Shown here: positions 1 through 12,000 of the stretch, piece by piece | Position numbering within the stretch: position 1 is the stretch's first letter | How the letters are laid out: every line of letters begins with the position of its first letter | Origin: Isoetes taiwanensis | Lineage: Eukaryota > Streptophyta > Lycopodiopsida > Isoetales > Isoetaceae | Reading direction: 5' to 3' | Length of the DNA: 64,000 nt | Assembly: GCA_021234155.1 (NCBI GenBank) | Contig: JAJEKV010000051.1 | Coordinates: 5,522,698 to 5,586,697, forward strand | Notes under the pieces: model-generated | What the model saw: only the letters and a program-made list of their open reading frames with translations | Told to the model about the DNA's origin: nothing | Database searches by the model: none | Made by a program: the position numbers and the translations under genes

Positions 1-1
1 G

Positions 2-2965
2 AAGGAGCAAACAATGGAATATGCCCCGCCAGAGGCATTATTTTTCAAACATTGGTTGCATTTGCATCCAGATCAGACCACTTCGTGAGTTCGATTCACC
101 TTTTTATCCAATCATACATAGTTATCATGGCTCAAGTAATTGGTTAATTGCTTTAGTTGCATGTGGGCAGAACATGCAGCATCACATGCATTTAAGACAA
201 ACATAAGACCTCACCCACTTCTCTATTTGTTCATCAGCATCATGTCTCTATTTGAAAATCTTGGTGGTTTTATTACTACAGATATGACATGTGGAGCATT
301 GGGGTAGTGATGCTAGAATTGGTGCTAGGGACACCTCATGTTTTCCAGATTAGTTCCCGTGTGCGTGCATTTCTTAATCAACAGTATAAAGAGCTGGATG
401 ACGATTCAAAACAAACATTATATTTGTAAGTTATTACAGAGATCTGTATTATTTCTTTGTTAAGCCAGTCTGAAGAAATAGCTATAAGTGAAATACTGCT
501 ATTAAAACTATTACCTCGGACTGAAACACTTGAGAAGCTTGCTTCGTCATTTTTGCCTCCCTCATCATGAGCTGATCCTAAAAATACCCGTACAGTTTCA
601 AAATTAAATTCTTTTTAGAGACATTGATTGCATGTCAATGTTTACTGGTTCAGAACTGGTGGAAATCCACTCAAGATAATAAAAAGGTTTCATATCTGAG
701 TCCCTTGCAATTTCTTGTATATGTATGTTATTTGTTACACTTTAGTGGCTATTTCAGCAGTTTGTTAAGCCTCGCCTTTTTCAACAGGCTCAGGGCTTTC
801 ATAGAAATGTGCATTTTGATTCCTTATGCATCACCTCAACATCATGATCATCTGCCACTGCAGCCGGTTAGTACCATGGTGATTCTAATATGCATTGGGT
901 TGCCGAAAGCTAAAAAATTTCATTGAACTTATTTATTTGCTGTCTTATTTGGTTCTTAGATGACATAATAGTGCTAGGTAATTGCAAGTTACACAAGACT
1001 GTATTACTTTGTAGGATAGAAAACCTGCAAAGTCTCTACATGCCTGCCTCAATGATATTAAACTTGTAGCATAGCATGACCATGCCATTGATAGGAATTC
1101 ATATATCCTTAACGTGTCCCTAAATATTCTTAATATGTTCCTATTTTGTTCTTTGAAGGAGGTGCATCCAGTTTCATGGGATTGTAGCGAATCTGCAGTT
1201 ATGCAACAAATAAAGCAACGGGATCCACTAAACTTGGGGTATTTTCCACCCTACAATTTTTCTCTTTTCATAAAATAGTCTGTGTATTGTACTCAATACA
1301 TGTGGTCTGCGTGTATACAATAAAGAACAGGTAGGTATCTTGTGTGCTTAGCACCTGAAAAGATGGGTGTGAGCTTGAATGTGGGCTTTAGTAACGTAAT
1401 GGAATGATGAAAGCTGAGGTCTCGTATGTAGTCCTCCACGGTCCCATTTTGAACTTCCATGCCTCCCTAAATGAAGTAAATGTCTATGGAAGGGATTGTA
1501 CAGAATTGGGAATACAAAGGAGAGATGCAAGAAGCTTTTATTGATCAAGGTGGTCTTTGTAGACAAATTAAATGTCTCCTTACTTACCGATTAGCCATTA
1601 AATTGACCATTGATACTTTAGTTTGTGTTATTGACATCCATTTAAACTTAAGTGTGAACTTTTATTGAAGTCAACTTTGACACTCCCTTTAAACTAGAGT
1701 GTGAAGTTCAGTAAATTTTAAACACTGCTGGTTTTCCCCTTTAGGCAGAATGCAAACCATGGTAAGCTGTTTCTTAAACTTGGTGATCTGAAGTTCCTGC
1801 TGGAGGTTTGATGAACAAGTCAGCAAGCTGGTCACGAGTGAATGGTAGGCCAATCCAAGTTGACCCCCCAGAGATAAATGCTGGCAGCTGCAGTTCCATC
1901 CATAAGTTCTTCAGGCATAAGGCTATCTGTACGCACAGATTAAATTCGTCTTCAGCACTGCTCAATGTAGGCTGCTTCTTTGACATGGAGCATCTTGTAT
2001 CTTAGCAACCTAAACAATCAGCATCTACGTAAAGAGAATATGGTGTCTGCATTTGGCCTGGTAATAGTGAGATACAACAAGGCACAAATCCAACAAAGCA
2101 CCACAATTTGAGCTCTCAGCAACCACACTGGGTTTGGTCCTGGAGGGGGCATGAAGCTGGTCTAAATTCAGGCATAAGATTTAGACCAACTATTTTGTGT
2201 TTGGCCAAGAAAAAGTGGCGGGACCATAAGTCATGTCAAAAAGCACGTGAGAGATTTCTTGTAGATTACGTGCATGGCATCATCTGAATTTGAAGTCGAG
2301 TGCCTTTCAATGAAAGCTACTTTGCTTGAATTAAGTATATCTATGGGTCTCATTCTGCAGGATGCCAAATGTGTGGGCTGTACGGCTTTTGCGTCAACTT
2401 TTGCAATGGTATCCTGTAAGTTGTAAAGCTCATTTATTCCCTATACTTAATGTTTCTGTATTGTTTGATTTATCATGTTAAGTCTATATTCTGCTTCCAT
2501 TATCATGCTAAATCTATATTGTCCTCCCATGCATGGGGGTTAGTGTGGATTTTGAAGCGTTATAATTGCAGTATGATCTCAATGTTACCTGATTTGAAAA
2601 TTCTCACTACTGTGAGTTAGTCAAAGGTAGGTTGTTAGATTGAGGAACTTTTAAGTCTGCAAGTATAGTAAGTTTGTTATTGAAACTTACATAATCTCAT
2701 TGATCTCATTGCCGCTTTGAAATGAGGCTTTGTAACACCACTACAAAGTTATGGTTACTAAAGGACTTTATATTCGTATGATGCAATTTAGGAGGATCGG
2801 ATATCTGTTGATGACGCGCTTAATCATCCGTATTTTAAGCAGAACTTTGAAGGTATCAAAAAGAAAACTTTCTATTGCATTAATATCCGCTTTCCTTAAG
2901 CTGTATCATTGCAAATTCTTGCAGATGCCAAAAATAAACGGGCTCATTTTGGACAAAATATCTAG
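2..2965 (+). CDS. C-terminal part of a PP2C/protein-kinase-type gene, seven exons (5' part outside window)
   Basis: Seven exons can be joined in phase with GT-AG borders: <2-84, 282-425, 788-866, 1159-1238, 2361-2415, 2792-2852 and 2925-2965 (TAG). Together they encode the C-terminal lobe of a protein kinase. Exon 1 carries a YAPPEAL motif (kinase subdomain VIII, the APE position). Exon 2 begins YDMWSIGVVMLELVLG (subdomain IX, D-x-W-S-x-G). Later exons give MCILIP, MPNVWAVRLLRQLLQW and EDRISVDDALNHPYF (subdomain XI, the DALxHPYF end). From memory this pattern matches plant proteins that fuse a kinase-like domain with a PP2C phosphatase (Arabidopsis At3g63340 type, PP2C 51). The phosphatase part would lie outside the window, so that assignment is inference. 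Donors after exons 1 and 5 are near-consensus (GTGAGT, GTAAGT). No frameshift or stop is seen, so the gene looks intact. Intron 4 (1239-2360) holds a copia remnant. Confidence 0.8.
1774..2020 (-). mobile_element. Ty1/copia RNase H remnant in an intron
   Basis: On the minus strand the reading frame gives SKKQPTLSSAEDEF and, after internal loss, RDQLADLFIKPP. These are the two signature ends of the copia RNase H region (family form SSKKQPTVSRSSTEAEY and QLADLFTKPL). Just upstream in the same frame is a DADxxGC-like stretch followed by a stop. The part between the signatures is shortened. This is a dead fragment inside intron 4 of the kinase-type gene, opposite to its transcription. No LTRs were found. 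Confidence 0.6.
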
Positions 2966-3139
2966 ATTATGGAAAGAATTAATTATGTCCACTTATTATA
3001 AACAAATATTTATTAAGATAGCTCTATCTAACTTCAGAAGGCAAATAGATTATGATTATACTCTGTGTTGTTTTGAGTCCCATGTCACAGGTCTCTTGTA
3101 TGTATCTTGATTTTCCTTGATAATAAATTGTCGTTCTTC

Positions 3140-3170
<31 letters not shown>

Positions 3171-3418
3171 TATTGTTTGACTTACATTTGCATTCTTATC
3201 TTAGACCTCTATAAGATAAAATAAGATAAGATAAAGAAAATTAACATCCACGGAGGCCCTTGGGCCATAGGACAGTGTTACAGCTTCTAGGGGGAAGTGG
3301 CTCAGACTCAATCAGTGTTGTTTACGTACCTATATTTTACATTTACATACGTCACACACTTCTCCATAGTATTATATGTACTATACCTATAAGTTGACAG
3401 GCCAAATTGTGGTCGTGT
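2966..3418. other. 3' region of the kinase-type gene with an internal poly(A) tract
   Basis: AT-rich sequence follows the TAG at 2963-2965. At 3140-3168 there are 29 uninterrupted A residues, preceded by a TAATAAATTG stretch. A genomic poly(A) run of this length after an AATAAA-like signal usually marks the 3' end of a retroposed sequence such as a 5'-truncated LINE. I could not find a convincing target duplication. At 3250-3275 there is a GC-rich hairpin motif (GGCCC-TT-GGGCC) that reappears near 44325. Confidence 0.4.
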
Positions 3419-3427
3419 TTTATTAAT

Positions 3428-3760
3428 GGGGAAAACTACAAAATACCCCTTAACTTTTTACAAAATTCACAGTATACCCCTAACTTTCTAAAAATTCACA
3501 AAATGCCCCTAAAAAACCTATACATGTATTTGTATTTCTTATGTTTTCATAAAACGCTCTTAACTTTTGTTTTATTTTATAAAATACCCCTAACTTTTAA
3601 TGAAATTCAAGAAATGCCCCCAACTTTTGTAATATTTGACCAAAAGCCCTTGTTCAACGTATGACAATTTAGAAATTTAGAAGATATTGATGGAATACCC
3701 CTAACTTTTTATAAAATTCACAAAATGCCCTCAAGTTTGGTTAAATTCACAAAATGCCCC
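3428..3760 (+). repeat. Left MULE terminal region, tandem ~35-bp units
   Basis: About eight degenerate units of roughly 35 bp are seen, each with the order (T/G)CCCCTAACTTTT, then AAAATTCAC, then AAAATG or AAATA. They start at the MULE terminus. Subterminal repeats of this type are known in MULEs as candidate transposase-binding sites. The right end (5195-5269) carries only two or three units in inverse orientation, so the two ends are unequal. Confidence 0.75.
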
Positions 3761-3916
3761 TTGTACAGTCAAGAAGCCTGAGACTTGAAATAGAGACGAA
3801 TGAGAATAGAACATAAACAAGGTTTTCAACTGACTAGAACTCCCAATTTCCAACAGGATCAAGTTTTCAAAACAATTTAAGACTTGCAATTGACGGTCAA
3901 AGCAGGTAGATGTTTT

Positions 3917-4510
3917 TCAGATTGCAGCCCTGCATGTACGTGTATTATGCCCTGTTCCCTTGCATCTAGCACAATGATGGACCTCCTTCAATTCACCTTC
4001 GGTACGAATTCTCTTACTTCCTGGACGTCCAGGAGGTCTTCTAGTGGTTGGTGGTAAAGTGTCATCCAATGTTAGGGGAACCACAACAGGATGAAGTACT
4101 TCTCTGTATGTCTCAAAGTGCGAAGTCATGAAGAACGCGAAATGGACATAGCTTCTTACGGATTCTTTCCTGTACAGTATGGCACAAGCAGCATGAGAAC
4201 AAGGAATACCAAACTGTTTCCATCTCTTACATATACATGTGTTCTGCCGCAAGTCTACAACTCTTGTGTCCTTATGCACATGCCTTCTTCAATTCTTGCT
4301 CAGCTCGAGGAGTTAAGGCTAAATAAGTGTGTTCCATAGCATCTGTCGTAGAAGAAAATGCCTGACGTCTTCGCTCAGCAAACCAAGTCATTAGCTTATG
4401 ACGGATTAACTCCAACATAGCAAGTATAGGTAGCTCACTAGGCTCTCGAAGCCATGAATTGAAAGATTCAGCAAAGACTCATCCAAAGATGCCCAGGTTG
4501 ATCCAGTTTG
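3917..4510 (-). pseudogene. MULE transposase C-terminal remnant (SWIM zinc finger)
   Basis: The open part (3917-4279) encodes about 120 residues with CICKRWKQFGIPCSHAACAI, the C-x-C...C-x-H signature of the SWIM zinc finger that follows the MuDR-family transposase core. A C-terminal zinc knuckle reads CARCKGTGHNTRTC. Upstream (to about 4510) a second frame reads HKLMTWFAERR, typical of the segment just before the SWIM domain, then is broken by a stop and frameshift. The catalytic DDE core is missing. It is the source of the element's family assignment and cannot encode an active transposase. Confidence 0.75.
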
Positions 4511-5194
4511 CAATGCCATGTTAATGTAGGATCTGTTTATCAATTGCAATGAAGCAAAGGCAAACATTTTTTGAAAAGGGAACATGATTGGCATGCTTTT
4601 CTGATACAAATGAACAAATGAGAGTTCACTCCAAACAATGCTTAAATAGAGTTCCCAAGAACTTTTCCATCTCTACCTGGCTAAAGAAGTTCCTTGAAGC
4701 ATACGGTCCTTCCAATAAAGTAGCTGATGCAAATCTTGCAAAGAAAAGAAAGCTTTGGAGTGTTTGATGAAGGAGCTAAAAGAATCAGATCTTTTTACAG
4801 TAGGAAATTTCTGCCTATTCTTGGTCAAAATTTCCGCCTATTCCAGATGTGAAATTGAGGTTTTTCAAGGTCACAGCCTTTTCCTATCTCTATCCCAACC
4901 GGAGTTGCATGTTTACAATGCTAATTCTGAGCAAAATCATCTAAATGAAATTCAAAGATTCAAGCAAGAACATACCGGAATTCAGGTTGGAGAAGACCAT
5001 CCATCAATGAAGCTCCATCTTGCAGCGAAATCCTTCATCCTGGCCTCTACTCTAGTGGAACTCCACCGCATGCGCAATCGGTTCCCGCCAACGGGAAGTT
5101 TTTGCAAGTTTTTTGGTTGTGTTACAGTTTTGACAAATACGAGGAGGGGTATACGCTTTTTGACAAATACGGTGCACAAGTCTATATAGGGGCA

Positions 5195-5269
5195 TTTCAT
5201 GAATTTTCTAAAAGTTAGGGGTAAGTTGTGAATTTTGCAAAAAGTTAGGGGTATATTGTAGTTTTTCCC
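5195..5269 (-). repeat. Right MULE terminal inverted repeat
   Basis: Two to three units related to the left terminal repeats appear in inverse orientation, with AAAAGTTAGGGGTA and GTAGTTTTTCCC at the very end. They are directly followed by the 9-bp target duplication TTTATTAAT at 5270-5278. Confidence 0.8.
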
Positions 5270-5278
5270 TTTATTAAT

Positions 5279-5600
5279 ATCGTGCTAAACATACTAACAT
5301 GTAAAGTACATATGATAAGTACTTCAAACAAAAAAGATCCAGATGATATTAGACCATTGAATAAATAGAGAATTATAGAATTGGAATTAAAAAATTAACC
5401 AAAACTTTGTACAAAAATTTCTTTTCCTTTACCCCTCTTTCTCCTCGCCCTAGCAGCCGGAATGGAGATGGAGATGCAATCTCTTCTTTTCGCTATTTCT
5501 TTTTGCAAATAAGGTAGGCTGCAAACGCTCTGGCCGCCTATCTTTCTAGGTTTCATTTTTGTTTCTTCCAGCATATTGTTTATTGCGTGATTGTTTGTAG
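5279..5600. other. Unassigned AT-rich flank between MULE and LINE
   Basis: No protein family is recognisable. The stretch ends in a polypyrimidine-rich segment and TTGTTTGTAG at 5591-5600, which reads as a splice acceptor for the exon that the LINE interrupts. Confidence 0.4.
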
Positions 5601-5826
5601 GTGAATCCAAATGAAATAGATGTCATAAGAACAACAAGTGGGAAAAGATGGAGGACACGTCATCAAGCAGCGCCAATTTTCTTGAATTGTTTGTTTTTTG
5701 TGATTCAAACACTTTCTTGATCCGATTCATCAGAGAATTCATCGTTTGATCCGAATTTGCCCTCCCCATCTTGCTGGCCCTGTAGAGGCCTAGCAATATT
5801 CGCCATATTCAACAATTCCTCTATGT

Positions 5827-6120
5827 ATGGATACCAAATTCTTCACTGTTCTGAAGCAGGATCGTAGAATTACCTGTGGTTCTTTATCTGGATCATCCTC
5901 CGAACTCTGGGACTGTCTTGTTCGCAATCAATTCTTCCCAGATCACCTTTTTGAACCGGAATACTCAATTGTACCGTCTACAGAAGAATTTGAAGCTGAG
6001 ATTATTGAAGCTTGGGTGCTAGAATTTACAGGCAAAAAGAACATCTCAGCTACTGCAACTTTTCAGGTACATTGTGAATGGTCAATGAACAAAATTATGG
6101 TTAAAATATTCTCAGAATGA
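5827..6120 (+). CDS. Small ORF in the LINE 5' region, function unknown
   Basis: A 97-residue ORF starts ATG GAT ACC and ends TGA, wholly inside the LINE 5' of ORF1. No motif is recognised. It contains a hydrophobic/acidic mix without signal peptide or zinc ligands. It could be a chance ORF in the 5' UTR, a leader peptide, or a piece of captured sequence. The presence of TTTTCAG at about 6060 would also allow a splice acceptor. Confidence 0.2.
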   Translation: MDTKFFTVLKQDRRITCGSLSGSSSELWDCLVRNQFFPDHLFEPEYSIVPSTEEFEAEIIEAWVLEFTGKKNISATATFQVHCEWSMNKIMVKIFSE

Positions 6121-6273
6121 TTCAATCTCTGTTCTTGATTACCTCTGGCAATTTTATGGTTCTTTTACCCATTCAAGTTCTTAGATAGAATTCTTTCAAA
6201 ATCTCATCTCCAATCCGCTTTCCTATCTAGCCTATCCAGCCTCTGACAGCCTTCTCCCTTTTACTCTGCATTT

Positions 6274-9045
6274 ATGGCGATTTCCCCCCAAAAAAAAAAT
6301 AAATACCTTTTTCATGACCCGTCTACCCTAAATTCAAACTCTCTCTCGATCCTTCATAATTTCATGCTCCTTCCTGCTGCTCAAAGGGACGCTCTTCTAT
6401 CTCAGTTAAGTGCATTCCACCTCGATCCTTCAAAAATTATCAAATTTGGGGACTTTGCTAACCATGAGCCTCTGTCAAAAGATATGAACCATTTCAGCTA
6501 TCTTGCTCCAAATTGGGATACTCTTGCTCTAGACCAGAGGGGATCCCAAACCTTACCAAGATTGGATGAAAATGGAGTTCCAGTACCATTATTTGCTCGA
6601 CCAGCACAGCCAATCACCTCAAATGAGCAATTGGCTTCTGAATTTGCATACCAACAGTCCAGGGCCCCTACAAATACACAACTTTTCAGAGGTATTCAAC
6701 TAAACTCACCTCTGATTGCATCCAAAATTGAATCTTTATCAAAGGTTGCTGTTGTTGTCAAAGTGGACTCTGTCGGATTGAAAATAGAAAAACTCTGGGA
6801 TCATCTTTTAAGGCTGCATAAAGGCATTGTCATAAACTCTATTTACTGGCTAAACTACCCTTACATTATGGTGGAATGTGGCTGCCCCAAGACCTCAAAT
6901 TATCTGCTGAAGCTAAGCATCACTACCTGTGACACCTTCCAAATATCCTTCTTAAAATGGAATGCCACTTTACCCATAAATGAATTCAGAAAGTATCACA
7001 TTGCTTCTGTCACTATGAGTGAGCTAAGTCCCATTTACTGGAATGAAGATTGCTTCTCTTCCATCTTTAACACCATTGGCACTTACCTTACCACAGAATA
7101 TTCACCCTACAAACCTCCCAAATGCTACATACAGCTGGACATCACCAAAATCATCCCTACTGCCATATCTTTCTTGGATTTCTTTGGAAAAACATCTATC
7201 TTACAACTTAGATGGGTAGGTTTACCAAATCATTGCCAGAGATGTAATTCTAGACATAAGATTGGCAGTGAATGTTTCCTTACTCAAAAGGATACAAATC
7301 AGAAGGATCCTCAGGAAAAAGGAATTGCTATCTCAGAGCAATACAAGCAAACCAATAATCAAGCATCAGCATGTATTAACACGTCAGTACAGGATACTCC
7401 TCATATTCAAAAAGAATGGAGCAATGTAAATGGAAGTGCTAGAAGGATTCAAAAACGCAGGGAATTCAGGAACCTGGTACAACAGAACCATGATATTTCT
7501 AACAACTCTCAGCTATCCTACATGACATCATCTTCTACCAAGCATATGGGAATCAAGGTCCTGAACAAAGGAATATTTATCAAAGAAAATCGACCAGCAG
7601 ATGGTTTGGAAAAGCCAGGCATGATAGCAAAAGAATCCTCTCAAGGTGTCTTACAAACAAGCAAATCAAACATTGAGCAAAACAGAAATAAGCTAAAAGG
7701 CAAAGGTCAGTGGCCACTGATACCCTCAAAAATTGATCTTCATAAGACTTTGACAAACATCTTGAAGGATTCCAAGAGCAACACCAGCAATCAAAATTTA
7801 TCAAACAAATCATCTCGAGATATTCCTTTTGGAAATAAAAAGGTCTCATTCTCACCTACAGAGAATAATCTAACTGAGACAGAAGGTTTGAATGGAGTTC
7901 CATTAATTAATGAAAAAGGTAATGATCATACTGTGCAAGACATGCAACATGGATCCACAAGTGCACAAACCCCTTCACACATTGTGGAAAATACAGATAA
8001 TGAACCTGCAGAAGACAGTGGTAATGATCTCAGTGACATAGAAGTGTCAAATTCATTTGCCATTCTTGCAGACATGCCAGAAGATCCAGATGTTGATAAT
8101 GCTGTTGATGTTATATGCAACAGTCTCACCAAGCCACCCCCCCATCACTCTCACCCCCCTATCACATCAACCACTCATGCCACTCACTCCACTCCCCCCA
8201 CTAAACCTTCACCTCAAATAGAAACTGAAACTGATTCCCCCCTCTTACAGCTCGACTTTGATGACATCAAAATCTCAACTTCCAATTTACCTACTAAATC
8301 AGCCATCTCCTCAGAAATAGCTCAGCAGCTACAAGAATTAGAGGTAGTGGTAGTGGCAGATGAGATGTTTGACATGTTAACAGACAAGGTACCAGAAACT
8401 CCTGAAAATATGTTAGTTGACTCGAAAGACAGATATGAAAAGGCTAGAGATATATCACATGTCTGGGAACAAAATTTATGGTGTGCAGACTCTCAAGAAC
8501 ACACAGAGCAAGTACAGGGTCAGCAAGACAAGATGGAACATGCAGACTCTACTCAAAAGACACCTGCAGATCCATTACACATTCAACAAAATATTCCCAG
8601 GCAAGATCTTTCCATTTCAAATGCTGAAATTAATTTGATGTCTAATCTAAATAGGGATAATATTGCTCCTGATTACATTGACAATACCCCTGGGATGCCT
8701 ATGCAACCTGAATGTTGCAAATCCAAATTCTGGCAATGCTCTCACTTTAACAAAAATTCGGAGGGTATTAACTCTGAAGACTTAGACCTTGATCTGGATC
8801 CTCATAAAGAGAATAACCCCAAACAAAACTCTTCAATTCCTGAAGGCCTATGGGATAATGACGAGTATCTCATTGCTCATCAAAGTAAGACTTCTGGTAA
8901 GACTTCTATTGATAAGACCTCTGCAGATCACTCTATTGCTAAGAAAAACAAAAAGAAAAAAGGCAGACATATTCTTGGACAGCTACATAACACCCCTGCA
9001 GCCAACACTAGGCTTAAATCCAAAAGAGCTACCAGACTTCATTGA
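6274..9045 (+). CDS. LINE ORF1 protein (nucleic-acid binding, zinc knuckle)
   Basis: The ORF is open for 923 residues. The N-terminal 150-320 region has the look of the plant LINE DUF4283 domain (KIEKLWDHLLRLHKG, then FLKWNATLP). It is followed at about residue 305-335 by LRWVGLPNHCQRCNSRHKIG and a further Cys, a C-x2-C-x3-H-x5-C knuckle. The spacing departs slightly from the usual C-x2-C-x4-H-x4-C. The remainder is a long, low-complexity Ser/Thr/Asn/Asp-rich tail with a Pro/His-rich tract (about 620-650) and a Lys-rich C-terminus. ORF1 proteins coat LINE RNA. It is intact while ORF2 is broken, and at 923 residues it is long for the family. Confidence 0.85.
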   Translation: MAISPQKKNKYLFHDPSTLNSNSLSILHNFMLLPAAQRDALLSQLSAFHLDPSKIIKFGDFANHEPLSKDMNHFSYLAPNWDTLALDQRGSQTLPRLDENGVPVPLFARPAQPITSNEQLASEFAYQQSRAPTNTQLFRGIQLNSPLIASKIESLSKVAVVVKVDSVGLKIEKLWDHLLRLHKGIVINSIYWLNYPYIMVECGCPKTSNYLLKLSITTCDTFQISFLKWNATLPINEFRKYHIASVTMSELSPIYWNEDCFSSIFNTIGTYLTTEYSPYKPPKCYIQLDITKIIPTAISFLDFFGKTSILQLRWVGLPNHCQRCNSRHKIGSECFLTQKDTNQKDPQEKGIAISEQYKQTNNQASACINTSVQDTPHIQKEWSNVNGSARRIQKRREFRNLVQQNHDISNNSQLSYMTSSSTKHMGIKVLNKGIFIKENRPADGLEKPGMIAKESSQGVLQTSKSNIEQNRNKLKGKGQWPLIPSKIDLHKTLTNILKDSKSNTSNQNLSNKSSRDIPFGNKKVSFSPTENNLTETEGLNGVPLINEKGNDHTVQDMQHGSTSAQTPSHIVENTDNEPAEDSGNDLSDIEVSNSFAILADMPEDPDVDNAVDVICNSLTKPPPHHSHPPITSTTHATHSTPPTKPSPQIETETDSPLLQLDFDDIKISTSNLPTKSAISSEIAQQLQELEVVVVADEMFDMLTDKVPETPENMLVDSKDRYEKARDISHVWEQNLWCADSQEHTEQVQGQQDKMEHADSTQKTPADPLHIQQNIPRQDLSISNAEINLMSNLNRDNIAPDYIDNTPGMPMQPECCKSKFWQCSHFNKNSEGINSEDLDLDLDPHKENNPKQNSSIPEGLWDNDEYLIAHQSKTSGKTSIDKTSADHSIAKKNKKKKGRHILGQLHNTPAANTRLKSKRATRLH

Positions 9046-9079
9046 ATTACCCCAAGGTCATCTCTCCATTATTAACATA

Positions 9080-12000
9080 ATGAAGATTCTCAGTTGGAAT
9101 CTAAGAGGCATAAAAGGCCCTCTAAAAAGGAGAAGAGCCATCTCACAAATTAGAAGCTATGATGCGCATATCATTCTTCTTCAAGAACTTAGACCGCCAA
9201 GCTTTGAGTGTTCTAATCTAGCGTGATCGGATTGGCCCTGGATTTTCCTCTACCTGGATTGAAGCAACTGGGACCTCAGGTGGACTCTGCATTATCTGGA
9301 GACATCTTACTCATATTTCTGTTTTCACAAGCCCATGCAGATCTTGGCAATCAGTAATTCTTAAACATAATGATTCTAGATTTGGTGTGATAAATATTTA
9401 TGCCTCCACAGAATCTAGATCTAGGGCTAACACTTGGCTCACTGTCAACAATCACATTGCATCTAGTGATTGTGACACCTGGATTGTGGCTGGGGACTTT
9501 AATAACACTCCTAACTGGGACTTGAAAATTGGTAAAAATCTGAACATGTCTTCTCCAGAAAGAGCTCAATGGGATCAATTGCTTGACAACCATTTTCTTC
9601 AGCATATCCCATCTTCCACAGCAGCCTACACTTGGTCCAATAAACAAGAAGGGAATAGTAGAGTCTACTGTGCACTTGACAGATTTTACATAAACAATAC
9701 TGACAATGAAGTCTGGAATAATTGCTTGGTACACAGTGACGAATGTACTTCACTTTCTGATCATCAGCCTCAATTTTTTACCACCAATCTTATGCTTTCC
9801 ATCAAGAGACATGGTAACACTCCTTTCAAGTTGAATTGCTCCCTCCTTGACTCTGATTCTTTCTGTCAAGATTTCATTGCCTATTATATCACTCTTCCCA
9901 AAGTCAGATCTACAAATTCCATGAGAACCTTTTATGCTAAAATTAAAAATTCTAAGGCCTGGATTAAACAGTGGTCAAAGAATCATCATAACACCAAGCA
10001 GGAAGAAAAGCAATCCTATCTACAGGAAATGAAGGAGATCAGAATAAATCTGCAACAAGACCCCTTCAACATTGATCTCCATAGGCGAGAGGGAAATCTA
10101 GAAATGGTAATTAAAACTATTGAGGAGCTGGAAGCAAAAGGTGCATCTATCAGATGTAAACTTAAATACTTATCCAATTTGGATCATGGCAATTCAAGAT
10201 TCTTTTACAGAGTGGCTAAGTCTAGGCTCCTGAAAAGTCAACTTATCTCACCAAAGATGAAAATGACAACACTATTACGATCGAAAAGAAATTTCTAATT
10301 TCTTCTGCTCAAACTATGCTAATATTTTCTCTCAACCGAGAGATAGACATATCCAAATTGCAGAAGCTAAATCATTCACTGATTTGATTGAAATCAATGA
10401 CCTTCACAGTAACATTGCTATGAATCCTGCTATTGAGGCTAGTCCAAATGAAGATGAGATTCTCTTCACCCTAAAAAGTTTGGCAAAAGGTAAAAGTCCA
10501 GTCCGGATGGGTCTGCCACCCGAATTTTTCATTACTTTTTGGGAAATCATCAAAGATGACTTTGTGCATATGATCAAAGGATTCGAATTCAAATCACCTA
10601 CATCCTTCTCTATCACCGGCCTCATTACTCTAATTCCTAAGGTGGACAATCCTCGGTCTTTCTCTCGATTGGAGGCCTATTTCTCTTACAAACTCCACCT
10701 ATAAGGTCTCCATGCCAAAATCATAGCTAACAGGTTAAATCTCATCTCCAAAATGTTATCACCTCGAACCAATCGCTTTCCTTCCCAACAGATTCATCCT
10801 AGACAATTACATAGCAGCCATGGAGGGAATGCATTGAATAATCTTAGTAAGCAAAACGTATCTTGCTCAAACTTGACTTCTCAAAGGCTTTTGATACCGT
10901 TAGATGGAACTTTCTAGAATTCTCTTCAAAAGCTTGGGTTCGAAAAAGATCATTAAGCTTATCTTGGGCCTAAATTCTAGATCTCAATCAACTGTTTTGT
11001 TAATGGTTCCCCGCTACTTTTTTCCCTCTAGCTCGAGGTGTGAGACAGGGGATGTCCCCTAGCACCTTATTTATTCTTGGCTGTAAGAGATGTTAACTAG
11101 GGTGATTACCTATCATCAATCTATGGGGAATATTATTGGCCTTAATCTTCCTGACAATTCAACCAAACTGTGCATCCTCCAATATGCAGATGATTCCTTC
11201 AGCTTTCTCAAAAATGACTCCAGCAACATTGCCAATTTCCTTCACATCATTCAAATCTTTGAGCCGCTCGAATTCAACTGAATCTTAACAAATGCACTAT
11301 TATAGGTGAGGTAGACACCAATAACATTTCAGGAATCAAATGCATTAGACCAACTGAGACAACAAATCTGTTAGGCATGCCTCTGTCTCTCAATCCCAGT
11401 CTGAAAGAGTTATGGTCCCCTATAGTTGCAAGAATTAGAAAGAAATTAGGCAATTATGGCAATTGTCTCTCTCTTGCTGGGAGAACAATAATTGCTAATT
11501 CTGTCATTGCTGCCTCCCACATTTATTATTCCTCAGCTCTCTTGGCTCCTAAAGGCATCTACCAACAAATTGAGAGAATTGTAAGAAATTTTATCTGGAA
11601 GAATCACCACATGGTAAACTGGAATACTACCACCAGAAGTAAGAAAGATGGTGGCCTTGGCTGCAAAAACTTGATCCTTCAGGGCTATGCTTTAGCTGGG
11701 AAATACATTTGGAAATCCCTATCCAATCAAAACAATCCAGCCATGATTTTCATCAAACATTGGCTATCTTGTAGCCATCCCAAAGGGCATCCTTCCATCA
11801 GTCATAACTTACACCTCCGGCTTTTCACGACTCTGAAACCTGCACCTAATACTTCTCCTCTCATGAGAAATTTTATTCTGGCCTGGAATAAGGTTCACAA
11901 AATCTTTGACCCATCTGATATTGGGAAGAGCCATTCCAACACAAGTCTATTTTGGAATCCTAACTTTTCCAGAGATAACATTACCCCTCTGGCCATTAAT

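Larger units (their letters stand above)
3428..5269 (-). mobile_element. Mutator-like DNA transposon (MULE), internally deleted, with 9-bp target duplication
   Basis: The element starts GGGGAAAACTAC and ends GTAGTTTTTCCC, so its termini are inverted repeats. Immediate flanks are identical 9-bp direct repeats TTTATTAAT at 3419-3427 and 5270-5278, the length Mutator transposition makes. The terminal regions are built of degenerate ~35-bp units containing TACCCCTAACTTTT and AAATTCAC (reverse complement at the right end). Internally a minus-strand transposase remnant is present at 3917-4510. At 1.84 kb it is too short to encode a whole MuDR-type transposase, so it is a deletion derivative. It is inserted downstream of the kinase-type gene. 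Confidence 0.85.

Noticed and set aside
4755-5189. 144-residue ORF inside the MULE
   Set aside because: Runs antisense to the transposase remnant and into the terminal repeats, with no motif; probably chance or a shadow of eroded transposase.
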